Positions 8,402 through 17,340 of a stretch of 64,000 nt of DNA are shown one piece after another. The notes beneath the pieces are model-generated. The model ran no database searches and was not told the origin of the DNA. It was given only the letters and a program-made list of their open reading frames with translations. Each line of letters starts with the position of its first letter. Position 1 is the first letter of the stretch. Source of the stretch: Rhizobium leguminosarum (GTDB taxonomy: Bacteria > Pseudomonadota > Alphaproteobacteria > Rhizobiales > Rhizobiaceae). The stretch is taken from the NCBI RefSeq assembly GCF_001652265.1, contig NZ_LWBS01000283.1, forward strand, positions 1-64,000. Reading direction: 5' to 3'. A program made the position numbers and the translations under genes.

Positions 8402-10234
8402 TCAATTCGCCTCGCCCAGCAAATGGAAGACGAGACCTTCCTCGCTGTCCTTGGCGGCCGACTTGATGATGGCGATTTCGGCGCTGACGCGGTTGATATC
8501 GTCGATGACGAGGCCTTCCGGCAGTTCGATGACGCCGATCGAGCAGCGCATCAGCGGGAACAAAGCTTCGGCGCCCGTGCGGTCGTGACCGAGGATACGG
8601 CCGGCGGCACGGTCCTCATCGGAATAGAAATCCCGCACATCCTCATGAAAATCGCTGATCAGCCGGTCGAGGATCTCCGTCAGCTCTTCCTTGCTCCAGC
8701 CGACGACGCCGATGAAAAAATCATCGCCGCCGACATGGCCGAGGAAATGGCGCTCGGCGAAGAAATAGCGGCGCATCAGCGCGGCAAACAGCGAGATCGC
8801 GTGGTCGCCGAGATGGAAGCCATAGGCATCGTTGAACGGCTTGAAATTGTCGAAGTCGCAATAGCAGAAGTGGCGGAGCTCATCGCCGTCGCGGCCGGAC
8901 TGACGCATGTAATCGCGGATGGCGCGATTGCCCGGCAGGCCGGTCAGCGGGTTCTGGTCCTGTGCGGTCTTCAGCTGTTTCTCGTTGATGACCTTGATCA
9001 GCGAGGCGGCTGAGACGACGCCGGCATAACGCATATTGTCGGTCAGGATCAGGCAGTTGCTGCCCTCCATATTGGCAAAGATCGCCATCAGCTGCTCGGC
9101 GTCGCTGTCGAGGCCGACGATCGGCGCCATCTCGACGAAATGCGAGATGCTGCGCTCATACATCTTGTTCTTCAGGAGATCGCGGCCGAAGGGCTGGTAG
9201 ATGTATTCCTTGAGATGATGCTCGTGGATAATGCCGCGCGGCTCGTCATTGGCATTGAGGACGGGAAAGAAGGCCTGGCGCGGATTGCGGCGGAAGAGTT
9301 CGAAGACACTGTCGATGCTGTCGTTTTCGTAGACTGTCGGCAGCAGCTCGATCTGCTTGCGGATGAGGATTTCGTCGAGCGACTGGCTGCCCCGCTTGCT
9401 ATTGCCGAGCTCCTGCAGATGCGGGAAGGACGCCGCCATCTCCGATATATGCGTCGTTGGGCGGGAGATGAACCAGCCCTGGACGAGGTCGACGCCATAT
9501 TCGCGGCAGGCGATGAATTCGGCCTCGGTCTCGATGCCTTCGGCGATGACGCGCGTGCCGAGCACATGGGCGATGTTGACGATGCTTTTCAACAGATGGC
9601 GCTTGCGCGGGCTGCTGTCGATCTCGGCGACGAAATGGCGATCGATTTTGAGATAATCGACGGGATAGTCGCAGAGCAGCTTCATTTCGCCGTGACCGAC
9701 ACCGAAATCGTCGATCGCCAGCTTGAAACCGGCCTTGCGCAGCCTGGAAACGAGGCCGGAAAATTCCGGCACGCTGGTATTGTCGAAACGCTCGGAGAAT
9801 TCGAAGCAGACGGAGGATGGCGGAATATTGGCCTTGCGCAAGTGTTGCAGCAGGGTCTCGACCAGGCTTTCGCCATGTGGGATGAGCCGGACATCGAGAT
9901 TGAGGAACAGCGTCGCGGTGGAGAAATTCGACAGTGTCGCGAATTTGGCGAGAGCGCGGCTGGCGACCATCTGTTCGAGCTGCAGCAGTTGGCCCAGCTG
10001 ATAGGCCTCATCGAGGATTTCGACCGGCGTATCATAGCCGATGCGGTCCTGGCCGCGCATCAGGGATTCGTAGCCGAAGACCGTGCCGGTGCCGGCCTCG
10101 ACGATCGGCTGTAAGGCGTTCTCGACCACGAGCTTGGCAAGGGTTACGATCTGATCGCTGGCGTAGCGGCGCAGGACATCCGGCGCGACGGTGGCAGCCA
10201 AGGACACCCCAGTCTTCACGTGGCCGGTCTTCAT
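8402..10234 (-). CDS. EAL-CBS-GGDEF cyclic-di-GMP signalling protein
   Basis: In this 610-residue cytoplasmic protein the phosphodiesterase domain comes first. The EAL domain (about 35-270) reads ESLMRG where EALLR is usual, but keeps the metal and catalytic blocks FEFSE, AIDDFG, LKID, AEGIE and QGWFISRP. A CBS pair (about 295-420) follows, then a GGDEF domain (about 430-595) with DPLTG-like NPLTGLPGN, CDFDNFKPFNDAYG and signature GGDDF in place of GGDEF. No RxxD inhibitory site precedes it. So an active phosphodiesterase with a possibly regulatory cyclase half is the best reading. The ATG with GGAG upstream is chosen over one 15 codons earlier. No membrane segment is seen. Confidence 0.9.
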   Translation of the reverse strand: MKTGHVKTGVSLAATVAPDVLRRYASDQIVTLAKLVVENALQPIVEAGTGTVFGYESLMRGQDRIGYDTPVEILDEAYQLGQLLQLEQMVASRALAKFATLSNFSTATLFLNLDVRLIPHGESLVETLLQHLRKANIPPSSVCFEFSERFDNTSVPEFSGLVSRLRKAGFKLAIDDFGVGHGEMKLLCDYPVDYLKIDRHFVAEIDSSPRKRHLLKSIVNIAHVLGTRVIAEGIETEAEFIACREYGVDLVQGWFISRPTTHISEMAASFPHLQELGNSKRGSQSLDEILIRKQIELLPTVYENDSIDSVFELFRRNPRQAFFPVLNANDEPRGIIHEHHLKEYIYQPFGRDLLKNKMYERSISHFVEMAPIVGLDSDAEQLMAIFANMEGSNCLILTDNMRYAGVVSAASLIKVINEKQLKTAQDQNPLTGLPGNRAIRDYMRQSGRDGDELRHFCYCDFDNFKPFNDAYGFHLGDHAISLFAALMRRYFFAERHFLGHVGGDDFFIGVVGWSKEELTEILDRLISDFHEDVRDFYSDEDRAAGRILGHDRTGAEALFPLMRCSIGVIELPEGLVIDDINRVSAEIAIIKSAAKDSEEGLVFHLLGEAN

Positions 10235-10392
10235 TGTGGCTGATCTCCACTGCGATTTGTTCTTTTTCGTCCGGAACATGCCGCAGAAGGGTCAATGAAC
10301 TCTTTCGCCAGTGTGAAAGTTTTATGAAACGCGCAAGGGCGTCATACGCGCTCCGCGTTTATTCATTTTTTCCAATGCAATCAAATGCTTGC

Positions 10393-10632
10393 TCAGGCGG
10401 AGCGACGGCGCTCTGCCTCGTGATCGGCGAACATGTCGGCGACGCATCTGCCGCCGGATGGAGCGTCGTCGTCAAGAATATCGTCCCGGAACTCAGTGAG
10501 CTTGCGGGCGGTATCCCAGAGACGCAGCGCCTCGCGAACGACCTCGCTGCTCGAGGCATAGCCGCCATTATCGACGGCGGCGCGGATGCCCGCTGCCTGT
10601 TGCGGAGAGATGGAAACGGTGACCATCGGCAT
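10393..10632 (-). CDS. ParD-family antitoxin without an adjacent toxin
   Basis: This 79-residue protein begins MPMVTVSISPQQAAGIRAAV, continues with YASSSEVVREALRLW, the ribbon-helix-helix DNA-binding segment of type II ParD/CC2985 antitoxins, and has the charged toxin-wrapping tail. AGGGAGGAAG lies just before the ATG. ParD genes normally overlap or touch a downstream parE. The 110 bases following this stop, and the EAL/GGDEF gene beyond, hold no ParE-like frame on either strand. It may be an orphan left by loss of the toxin, or may act on a ParE elsewhere. Confidence 0.85.
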   Translation of the reverse strand: MPMVTVSISPQQAAGIRAAVDNGGYASSSEVVREALRLWDTARKLTEFRDDILDDDAPSGGRCVADMFADHEAERRRSA

Positions 10633-10829
10633 GAACTTCCTCCCTTTTCTGATCAGGCAGAACCCTGCCTCGGGGGACGCATGACCATTTTCAGCATTCT
10701 CGGCGATCTCGCCGGTGCCTTGGTGCATTCGCACATCGGACCGCCCGCTTGCTGGGACCGGCCCATAACCCCTTAAGTCTAATCCCCTGTCATAGTCTTG
10801 TCAAAAAAGAACGGTCAGCGACATCAGTT

Positions 10830-11378
10830 TCAACTGCGGATGCCGAGGCCGAAGGCGATCATCGTCGAGCCCTGGACGATGAGATCGGCGGCCAGGAACA
10901 GGCCGAGGATCCACAGGCTGTTCACCGGCCAGCCGAGCGCGATGACGAAACCCGCAAGGGCGGTGATGACGCCGCTTGCGACGATCCAGCGCCAACCCTT
11001 GACCGGCTTCATGCGCATGCCGACCCAGGTGCGGAAGACGCCGGCGATGACGAGGGCGAGCGAGAGAAACAGCGTCAGCGCCGCCGAAGTCAGGATCGGG
11101 TTGACGAAGGCACAGATGCCGGCAAGCACGTAGAGCAGGCCGCTCAGCATCCAGAACAGCACATGATCCCAGCCACGCACCTGGAAGGCATGGACGAGAT
11201 AGATCACGCCACCGAACAGCATCAGCATGCCGACATAATAGACCGAGACGACGGTGGCGAGCATCAGATTGCCGAGCGCGATCAGACCGCAGACGAGCAG
11301 CAGCACGCCGAGGCCGACGAACCAGATCCATTTCGACTGCAGCGAAGATGTCGGCGTTCCCTCGAAGACATCGGCCAT
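10830..11378 (-). CDS. HdeD-family (DUF308) membrane protein
   Basis: A 182-residue protein with six hydrophobic segments arranged as three pairs, the pattern of HdeD, an inner-membrane protein tied to acid resistance in enteric bacteria. Recognisable pieces are FGGVIYLVHAF, LSGLLYVLAGICAFVNP, TALAGFVIALGWP and a final IVQGSTMIAFGLGIRS. Its start is separated by about 140 bases from the divergent betI. In rhizobia, members are general stress genes, but no stress-sigma promoter could be picked out. Role in acid tolerance here is by family only. Confidence 0.85.
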   Translation of the reverse strand: MADVFEGTPTSSLQSKWIWFVGLGVLLLVCGLIALGNLMLATVVSVYYVGMLMLFGGVIYLVHAFQVRGWDHVLFWMLSGLLYVLAGICAFVNPILTSAALTLFLSLALVIAGVFRTWVGMRMKPVKGWRWIVASGVITALAGFVIALGWPVNSLWILGLFLAADLIVQGSTMIAFGLGIRS

Positions 11379-11463
11379 GACGCACCTCCTGTTGGATTCA
11401 ACATATGCTGCAGCAATTTTTCAGGAAAAGATCTGCGCTAAATCAAATCGAAAAAGATTTTTA

Positions 11464-11483
11464 TTGATTGATCAGTCAATCAA
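11464..11483. promoter_or_regulatory. BetI operator palindrome
   Basis: A perfect inverted repeat TTGATTGA-N4-TCAATCAA in an AT-rich stretch lies 37 bases before the betI start. The half TTGATTG matches the half-site known from BetI operators in other bacteria. The site would let BetI repress its own operon until choline is present. It may also touch the divergent hdeD-type gene's promoter, whose start is 86 bases away. Confidence 0.8.
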
Positions 11484-11520
11484 AAATAACTTAGCTCTGG
11501 TTCATAGGAGTTGGCGCGGT

Positions 11521-12189
11521 TTGCCGAAGGTCGGAATGGAGCGGGTGCGCCGCAAGGCGCTTGTCGATGCGGCGCTGCGGGTGATCGGCGATCACGGCTC
11601 GCTAACCGTCACCATGTCCGACATCGCCCGGCAGGCCGGCGTGTCGCCAGCCCTTGCCCATCATTATTTCGGCAGCAAGGAACAATTGCTGATCGAGACG
11701 ATCCGCTCGCTTCTGAGACAGTTGCGCAGCGATACGGTGGCGGCACTTAAGGCCGCCAGGACGCCGCGGGCGCGGCTTTCGGCCATCATCCGCGTCAGCT
11801 TCCATGCCGACCAGTTTGCGCCGGGCACGATTGCCGCCTGGCTTGCCTTTTACGCCGAAGCGCAGCGTTCGGAAGAGAAGCGCCGTTTCCTGGTGATTTA
11901 TGCCAGGCGGCTGCGCTCCAATCTGCTGGCCAATCTCAAGGCGCTGCTGCCCGCTGACGCCGCAGAACGCATCGCCGAGGGCGCTGCGGCGATGATCGAC
12001 GGGCTCTATATCAGGCAAAGTCTGAAATCGGCGCCGATCGGCATTGAAGCCTCGATCGCGCTGACAGAAGATTATCTGACGACGCAGTTGGGCAAGGCCG
12101 AGATTTCAGCCCCCTCATCCGGCCCGGCGGGCCACCTTCTCCCCCAGGGGAGAAGGGACGACTACATCGAACCACCCAAGGACAAATGA
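11521..12189 (+). CDS. betI: BetI, choline-responsive TetR-type repressor
   Basis: BetI represses the choline oxidation genes. The helix-turn-helix reads [28 protein letters not shown] (shown here by its ends), typical of BetI, and the ligand half follows. I place the start at a TTG, with AGGAG ten bases upstream, because the product then begins [19 protein letters not shown], the canonical BetI N-terminus; an ATG lies five codons in. The protein is 222 residues against about 195-205 for the family. The extra tail after [11 protein letters not shown] is translated from a palindromic repeat that has inserted at the end of the gene. The stop is one base from the betB start. Confidence 0.92.
   Translation: MPKVGMERVRRKALVDAALRVIGDHGSLTVTMSDIARQAGVSPALAHHYFGSKEQLLIETIRSLLRQLRSDTVAALKAARTPRARLSAIIRVSFHADQFAPGTIAAWLAFYAEAQRSEEKRRFLVIYARRLRSNLLANLKALLPADAAERIAEGAAAMIDGLYIRQSLKSAPIGIEASIALTEDYLTTQLGKAEISAPSSGPAGHLLPQGRRDDYIEPPKDK
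12110..12157. repeat. Palindromic repeat absorbed into the betI 3' end
   Basis: CCCCTCATCCGGCCC opens the unit, followed by the perfect hairpin CCTTCTCCCC-CA-GGGGAGAAGG at 12134-12155. The same CCTTCTCCCC/GGGGAGAAGG arms recur at 13755-13780 between betB and betA. The unit is in frame within betI and supplies about 16 of its last residues. Confidence 0.75.
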
Positions 12190-12190
12190 C

Positions 12191-13654
12191 ATGAAAGCCC
12201 AGCCGAAAGCCTCGCACTTCATCGACGGGGAATATGTCGAGGATACCGACGGCACCGTCATCGAGAGCCTCTATCCGGCGACCGGCGAGGTGATCGCCCG
12301 GCTGCATGCCGCAACGCCCGCCATCGTCGAACGGGCGATCGCAGCGGCCAAACGCGCCCAGCCGGAATGGGCAGCGATGAGCCCGATGGCGCGCGGGCGC
12401 ATCCTGAAGCGGGCGGCCGAGATCATGCGCGAGAGAAACCGGGCGCTTTCCGAACTCGAAACGCTCGACACCGGCAAGCCGATCCAGGAGACTGTTGTCG
12501 CCGACCCGACCTCGGGTGCGGATGCCTTCGAATTCTTCGGCGGCATTGCACCGGCCGGCCTCAACGGCTCGCATATCCCGCTCGGCCAGGATTTTGCCTA
12601 TACCAAGCGGGTGCCGCTCGGCGTCTGCGTCGGCATCGGCGCCTGGAACTATCCGCAGCAGATCGCCTGCTGGAAAGCTGCGCCGGCGCTTGTCTGCGGC
12701 AATGCCATGGTGTTCAAACCGTCTGAGAACACGCCACTCGGGGCACTGAAGATCGCCGAGATCCTGCACGAGGCGGGACTGCCGAAGGGGCTCTTCAATG
12801 TGATCCAGGGCGACCGGGACACCGGGCCGCTGCTGGTCAACCATCCCGATGTCGCCAAGGTGTCGCTGACCGGCTCAGTGCCGACCGGGCGCAGGGTGGC
12901 GGCGGCTGCCGCCGGCAACCTCAAGCATGTGACGATGGAACTCGGCGGCAAGTCGCCGCTTGTTGTCTTCGACGATGCCGATCTCGACTCGGCGGTCGGG
13001 GGCGCGATGCTCGGCAATTTCTATTCGACCGGCCAAGTCTGCTCGAACGGCACGCGCGTTTTCGTGCAGAAAACGATCAAGGCCGAATTCCTGAAGCGGC
13101 TGAAGGTCCGCACCGAGGCGATGCTGATCGGCGACCCGATGGACGAGGCGACGCAGGTCGGGCCGATGGTCTCCTGGGCGCAGCGCGAGAAAGTGATCTC
13201 CTACATCGAGAAGGGCAAGGCCGAGGGCGCGAGCCTGATTGCCGGCGGCGGCATTCCGAACAACGTCTCCGGCGAAGGCTATTACGTGCAGCCGACTGTC
13301 TTTGCCGACGTCACCGACGACATGACCATCGCCCGTGAAGAGATCTTTGGGCCGGTCATGTGTGTGCTCGATTTCGACGCGGAGGATGAGGTGATTGCCC
13401 GCGCCAATGCCAGCGAATTCGGCCTTTCCGGCGGCGTCTTCACCGCCGACCTCACCCGCGCCCACCGCGTCGTCGACCGGCTGGAAGCGGGCACGCTGTG
13501 GATCAATACCTATAATCTCTGCCCGGTGGAAATCCCCTTCGGCGGCTCGAAACAATCCGGCTTCGGCCGCGAGAATTCGCTGGCAGCGCTGGAGCATTAT
13601 TCCGAGCTGAAGACGGTCTATGTCGGCATGGGGCCGGTGGTGGCGCCTTATTGA
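12191..13654 (+). CDS. betB: Betaine aldehyde dehydrogenase
   Basis: This enzyme oxidises betaine aldehyde to glycine betaine with NAD(P)+, the second step of osmoprotectant synthesis from choline. The 487-residue length is the family's. Visible features are the [19 protein letters not shown] block for oxyanion-hole Asn and cofactor binding, the [11 protein letters not shown] coenzyme loop, general base Glu250 in MELGGKSP, and catalytic Cys284 in [33 protein letters not shown] near the end (given in two parts: [24 protein letters not shown]) is the betaine-specific C-terminal motif. AAGGAC precedes the ATG. It is probably co-transcribed with betI. Confidence 0.95.
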   Translation: MKAQPKASHFIDGEYVEDTDGTVIESLYPATGEVIARLHAATPAIVERAIAAAKRAQPEWAAMSPMARGRILKRAAEIMRERNRALSELETLDTGKPIQETVVADPTSGADAFEFFGGIAPAGLNGSHIPLGQDFAYTKRVPLGVCVGIGAWNYPQQIACWKAAPALVCGNAMVFKPSENTPLGALKIAEILHEAGLPKGLFNVIQGDRDTGPLLVNHPDVAKVSLTGSVPTGRRVAAAAAGNLKHVTMELGGKSPLVVFDDADLDSAVGGAMLGNFYSTGQVCSNGTRVFVQKTIKAEFLKRLKVRTEAMLIGDPMDEATQVGPMVSWAQREKVISYIEKGKAEGASLIAGGGIPNNVSGEGYYVQPTVFADVTDDMTIAREEIFGPVMCVLDFDAEDEVIARANASEFGLSGGVFTADLTRAHRVVDRLEAGTLWINTYNLCPVEIPFGGSKQSGFGRENSLAALEHYSELKTVYVGMGPVVAPY

Positions 13655-13681
13655 AAAACATCTGGTTGCCCCTCACCCTAA

Positions 13682-13780
13682 CCCTCTCCCCGCTCGCGGG
13701 GAGAGGGGACGTGGCATACGGGCGCTTAAGAATGCCGAAACGGTGCGGCATATCCCTTCTCCCCGCGAGCGGGGAGAAGG
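13682..13780. repeat. Double-hairpin mosaic repeat between betB and betA
   Basis: Two strong palindromes, CCCTCTCCCCG-CTCG-CGGGGAGAGGG at 13682-13707 and CCTTCTCCCCG-CGAG-CGGGGAGAAGG at 13755-13780, flank a 47-base linker. This fills most of the 167-base gap in the bet operon. It could lower read-through from betB into betA or protect the upstream mRNA from 3' decay; there is no T-run to make it a classical terminator. Confidence 0.75.
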
Positions 13781-13821
13781 TGGCGTCAGCCGGATGAGCG
13801 GGCTCTAGGAAAGACAAGACT

Positions 13822-15471
13822 ATGCAAGCAGATTTCGTCATCATCGGCTCGGGCTCCGCCGGCTCCGCCCTCGCCTACCGTCTGTCGGAAGACGGCAAGA
13901 ACAGCGTCATCGTCATCGAGGCGGGCGGCAGCGATTTCGGGCCGTTCATCCAGATGCCGGCGGCCCTTGCCTGGCCGATGAGCATGAAGAGATATAATTG
14001 GGGTTATCTGTCCGAGCCGGAGGCGAACCTCAACAATCGGCGCATCACCGCGCCGCGCGGCAAGGTGATCGGGGGCTCCTCGTCGATCAACGGCATGGTC
14101 TATGTGCGCGGTCACGCCGAGGATTTCAACCGCTGGGAGGAGCTCGGCGCCAGCGGCTGGGCCTATGCCGACGTGCTTCCCTATTTCAAGCGGATGGAGC
14201 ATTCGCATGGCGGCGAAGAGGGCTGGCGCGGCACGGACGGGCCGCTGCATGTCCAGCGTGGCGGCTTCACCAATCCGCTGTTCCGCGCCTTCGTCGAGGC
14301 CGGCAAACAGGCGGGTTTCGAGACGACGGAGGATTATAACGGCAGCAAGCAGGAAGGCTTCGGTCTGATGGAGCAGACCATCTTCGGCGGCCGCCGCTGG
14401 TCTGCCGCCAATGCCTATCTGAAACCGTCGCTGAAGCGGGACAATGTCAAGATCGTCTATGGCCTTGCGCAGAGGATCGTGATCGAGGACGGACGTGCCA
14501 CAGGCGTCGAGATCGAACGCAACGGCAGAATAGAGGTGGTGAAGGCGAACCGCGAGGTGATCGTCTCGGCCTCCTCCTTCAACTCACCGAAGCTCTTGAT
14601 GCTGTCGGGCATCGGTCCCGGCCAACATCTGCAGGACATGGGCATTACGGTGAAGGCAGACCGGCCGGGCGTTGGCGCCAATCTGCAGGACCATATGGAA
14701 TTCTACTTCCAGCAGGTCAGCACCAAGCCGGTGTCGCTCTATTCCTGGCTGCCGTGGTTCTGGCAGGGGGTGGCCGGCGCCCAATGGCTCCTCTCGCGCG
14801 GCGGGCTCGGCGCCTCCAACCAGTTCGAAGCCTGCGCCTTCCTGCGCTCGGCGCCCGGGCTGAAGCAGCCCGATATCCAGTACCATTTCCTGCCGGTGGC
14901 GATCAGCTATGACGGCAAGGCGGCGGCGAAAAGCCACGGCTTCCAGGTTCATGTCGGCTACAACCTCTCGAAATCGCGCGGCAGCGTGAGCTTGCGCTCC
15001 GCCGACCCCAAGGCCGATCCGGTGCTGCGCTTCAACTATATGAGCCATGCGGAGGATTGGGCGAAATTCCGCCACTGCGTGCGCCTCACCCGCGAGATCT
15101 TCGGCCAGAGCGCCTTCAACGACTATCGCGGGCCGGAGATCCAGCCGGGCGAAGGCGTGCAAAGCGACGACGAGATCGACGCCTTCCTGCGCGAACATCT
15201 GGAAAGCGCCTATCACCCTTGCGGCACCTGCCGGATGGGCGCCAAGGACGATCCGATGGCGGTGGTCGATCCGCAAACGCGGGTGATCGGCGTCGATGGC
15301 TTGCGCGTCGCCGACAGCTCGATCTTCCCGCACGTCACTTATGGCAATTTGAACGGCCCCTCGATCATGACGGGAGAGAAGGCGGCTGACCATATCCTCG
15401 GCAAACAGCCGCTGGCGCGCTCGAACCAGGAACCCTGGGTCAATCCGCGCTGGGCCGTCAGCGACCGCTGA
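13822..15471 (+). CDS. betA: Choline dehydrogenase
   Basis: A GMC-family flavoprotein of 549 residues that oxidises choline to betaine aldehyde, membrane-associated in other bacteria. The FAD-binding glycine loop is at residues 6-14 ([11 protein letters not shown]), followed by IEAGGSD. The GMC signature 1 lies near residue 85 ([18 protein letters not shown]), and signature 2 near 253 ([16 protein letters not shown]). The catalytic His is in [12 protein letters not shown], and the second in [19 protein letters not shown] precedes the ATG. It ends 15 bases before the converging DUF6644 gene. Together with betB it makes glycine betaine; no choline sulfatase gene (betC) separates betI and betB. 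Confidence 0.95.
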   Translation: MQADFVIIGSGSAGSALAYRLSEDGKNSVIVIEAGGSDFGPFIQMPAALAWPMSMKRYNWGYLSEPEANLNNRRITAPRGKVIGGSSSINGMVYVRGHAEDFNRWEELGASGWAYADVLPYFKRMEHSHGGEEGWRGTDGPLHVQRGGFTNPLFRAFVEAGKQAGFETTEDYNGSKQEGFGLMEQTIFGGRRWSAANAYLKPSLKRDNVKIVYGLAQRIVIEDGRATGVEIERNGRIEVVKANREVIVSASSFNSPKLLMLSGIGPGQHLQDMGITVKADRPGVGANLQDHMEFYFQQVSTKPVSLYSWLPWFWQGVAGAQWLLSRGGLGASNQFEACAFLRSAPGLKQPDIQYHFLPVAISYDGKAAAKSHGFQVHVGYNLSKSRGSVSLRSADPKADPVLRFNYMSHAEDWAKFRHCVRLTREIFGQSAFNDYRGPEIQPGEGVQSDDEIDAFLREHLESAYHPCGTCRMGAKDDPMAVVDPQTRVIGVDGLRVADSSIFPHVTYGNLNGPSIMTGEKAADHILGKQPLARSNQEPWVNPRWAVSDR

Positions 15472-15486
15472 TCCGGTTATCCGGTT

Positions 15487-15957
15487 TCAGAGAAAACCGA
15501 TCCACCGTCCGGCTATGAGGGCGGCGATCCACAACACGGCCGACAGGGCGGCGGAGAAGCGCAGGCCGGGCCGGACGATGCCTGTCGACACCGCCGTTTT
15601 CCAGCCTCGCCCGAAATGAACGATCGACAGGTTGAGAAGGCCGATGGCGATCAGGCAAAGCTTGGCAAGGAAGGCGGGATTGGCGGCATATTCGACCGCC
15701 CGGACGCTGAAGAGGCAGAAGCCGGTGACAATAGCCGCGGCAAGGCCGACGGCGGCGGCGCCTGACAGAAACGGCGCGACGATCTCAACCGGCACCTTGC
15801 GGAAGAAGCCGGCGAGCCTCAGATCAAGCGGCAAGATGGCGCCGACCAAGAGGCCGATCGCCAGGATATGGGCTGCGTTGACGAACATGTAGAGCGTTCC
15901 GGAGCGCCGGAGCGCGAGCGCAGGCGTGGTAGCCGACAGCCATTCGAGAGTGTCCAT
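15487..15957 (-). CDS. DUF6644/DUF2214-like membrane protein
   Basis: A 156-residue protein with four or five hydrophobic segments (about residues 22-44, 60-82, 92-110, 135-152) and the family-like phrases YMFVNAAHILAIGLLVGAI and DLRLAGFF. Small proteins of this type are regularly found next to a DUF6152 periplasmic protein, as here, where that gene begins 25 bases upstream on the same strand. An ATG preceded by a GTG gives the start; the ribosome site is weak, which suggests coupling to the upstream gene. The biochemical role is unknown. Confidence 0.7.
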   Translation of the reverse strand: MDTLEWLSATTPALALRRSGTLYMFVNAAHILAIGLLVGAILPLDLRLAGFFRKVPVEIVAPFLSGAAAVGLAAAIVTGFCLFSVRAVEYAANPAFLAKLCLIAIGLLNLSIVHFGRGWKTAVSTGIVRPGLRFSAALSAVLWIAALIAGRWIGFL

Positions 15958-15982
15958 CACGACAGGTCAGTTCGCCCGGAGG

Positions 15983-16369
15983 TCAGTTCGTCTTGATGCG
16001 GTCGGGATAGATATCGTAGCGCTTCTCTCCGATAGTGAGACGCACCGCCTTCATCCGCTTCTCATTTGCATCCTGCGAACGGTTTCCAAGGGCCACCACC
16101 TGGTCGCCGGGCTTGGCCACACCTTCGACGAAACCGGAGCGTTCCGTCTGGCGCGGATTGCCGAGCTCGATAAGCCAAACGCCGTCATCGGCGGTGGCGA
16201 CATCGAGCGTCGGATGTGGTCCGCCCATGGAGATCTTCTCGATGGTGCCACGCAGTTCGATCTGGTCCGCCTCGGCCCAGGACCAGCCATGATGGGCAAT
16301 TGCGCCGGTGGTGAAAGCCATCGACAGCATGGCCGCAGCCACTACTCGCTGTGCTGAGTTTATGAACAT
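15983..16369 (-). CDS. DUF6152 secreted protein
   Basis: This 128-residue precursor has a clear signal peptide, with basic N-terminus, hydrophobic core VVAAAMLSMAFTTGAIA and cleavage likely at AIA-HHG. The mature part begins HHGWSWAEADQIELRGTIEKI and contains a short beta-rich domain with DDGVWLIELGNP and VVALGNRS. The leading HH and the W are the family hallmark and could bind metal. GGAGGAC is placed seven bases before the ATG. It is the first gene of a two-gene unit with the DUF6644 protein. Function is not established for the family. Confidence 0.75.
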   Translation of the reverse strand: MFINSAQRVVAAAMLSMAFTTGAIAHHGWSWAEADQIELRGTIEKISMGGPHPTLDVATADDGVWLIELGNPRQTERSGFVEGVAKPGDQVVALGNRSQDANEKRMKAVRLTIGEKRYDIYPDRIKTN

Positions 16370-16473
16370 AATGTCCTCCCTACCCGAATGGGCAGGCAGG
16401 TGGAGCATCGGAGCCGGAAGAAAAGGGATTTCACCGAATCTTGAAGGAGGCGGGCGTCGGTTCACCCTGATGT

Positions 16474-16920
16474 TCAGGCCAGCAGTCGAGTGACTTCGGC
16501 GCTGTGCTTTGGGGCGATGGCATCGGCGATCGTTGTCGAGAACAGCACCTTGCGGGTGGCGTCGGCGACTTTGGCGAAGACGTGGCGGATCTGGCAATTC
16601 TGTTCGCCGTCGCAATCGTCGCATCTGCGGTAAGCAGTGATCGAGAGGCACGGCAGCGGCGCGATCGGGCCGTCGATGATGCGCAGGATCTCGCCGAAGG
16701 TAATCGTGTGGGCGGGCTTCAGCAGGAGATAACCGCCCTGCTTGCCGCGACGGCTGACGACGACGCCGTGATGTTTCAGGTCGAGCAGGATCTGTTCGAG
16801 GAACTTTTTCGGGATCTTTTGCTGCGCCGCGATATCGGAAATCATCACCGGTTCGTCGGCATCGGCATCAGCCAAGACCGTGAGCGCCCGCAGCGCATAT
16901 TTCGCCTTTTGCGTAATCAT
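16474..16920 (-). CDS. Rrf2-family regulator, probable controller of the cys genes
   Basis: This 148-residue protein is a winged-helix dimeriser of the Rrf2 family: KAKYALRALTVLAD at the N-terminus, the recognition region ISDIAAQQKIPKKFLEQIL, and the wing SRRGKQGGYLL. A cluster of four cysteines (PCLS and RRCDDCDGEQNC, about residues 97-117) is suited to an Fe-S cluster or a metal. The gene is divergent from cysH-cysD-cysN across a 420-base gap. By analogy with CymR-type Rrf2 proteins it may sense cysteine or sulfur status. It is not RirA or IscR by sequence. The start is the ATG directly before KTQ-like ITQKAK; a longer form is possible. Confidence 0.82.
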   Translation of the reverse strand: MITQKAKYALRALTVLADADADEPVMISDIAAQQKIPKKFLEQILLDLKHHGVVVSRRGKQGGYLLLKPAHTITFGEILRIIDGPIAPLPCLSITAYRRCDDCDGEQNCQIRHVFAKVADATRKVLFSTTIADAIAPKHSAEVTRLLA

Positions 16921-17340
16921 TTTTGACCATCGACACACACAGGCGGCGCGAATTCCCGCACCGCTACGGAAGTACTTTCACCTCTATGGCACAACCAGCA
17001 TGAACGGAATTTGAACGCGCCGTAGAAAGCCTTGAGAGACAAGCGTTTTGGCCTTGTTTTTCGCCCTCGGCCAAGCGCGCTTAATCTATGCCAAAAGCGC
17101 GCCTTCCGCACCATTTTCGGCATCACTTCAGATTTCGGATTGACAGGCTGCGTGTAACTCTACTATTTCTATAGACATTCGAGCTGCCGATGTGGATTTT
17201 CATCCGCAGGCGGCTGCTTTTCTGCATCGCGGCAGCTTCGGAGAGATATTTGCTCCTCCGGCCGCAGCTTTCGAAATCCCTTTTTCTGTCCGATCCATGC
17301 GGGAACTGCGATACTCCCGTCAACAAAGGACAGGATTCTC
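16921..17340 (+). promoter_or_regulatory. Divergent gap with candidate cysH promoter
   Basis: TTGACA at 17140-17145 is followed after 17 bases by CTATTT (17163-17168), close to the alphaproteobacterial TTGAC-N17-CTATAT pattern, and would fire towards cysH. An overlapping dyad CTAT-N4-ATAG lies at 17163-17174, a plausible Rrf2 target. The leader from there to the cysH ATG is about 165 bases with no ORF of note. The rest of the gap shows no gene. Confidence 0.5.

Noticed and set aside
10280..10392. Search for a ParE toxin after the ParD gene
   Set aside because: No frame on either strand resembles ParE; only a short GC-rich dyad is present.
11254..11520. Upstream extension of betI to an earlier in-frame ATG
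   Set aside because: It would place the BetI operator inside the gene and overlap the hdeD-type gene; the TTG start gives the canonical N-terminus.
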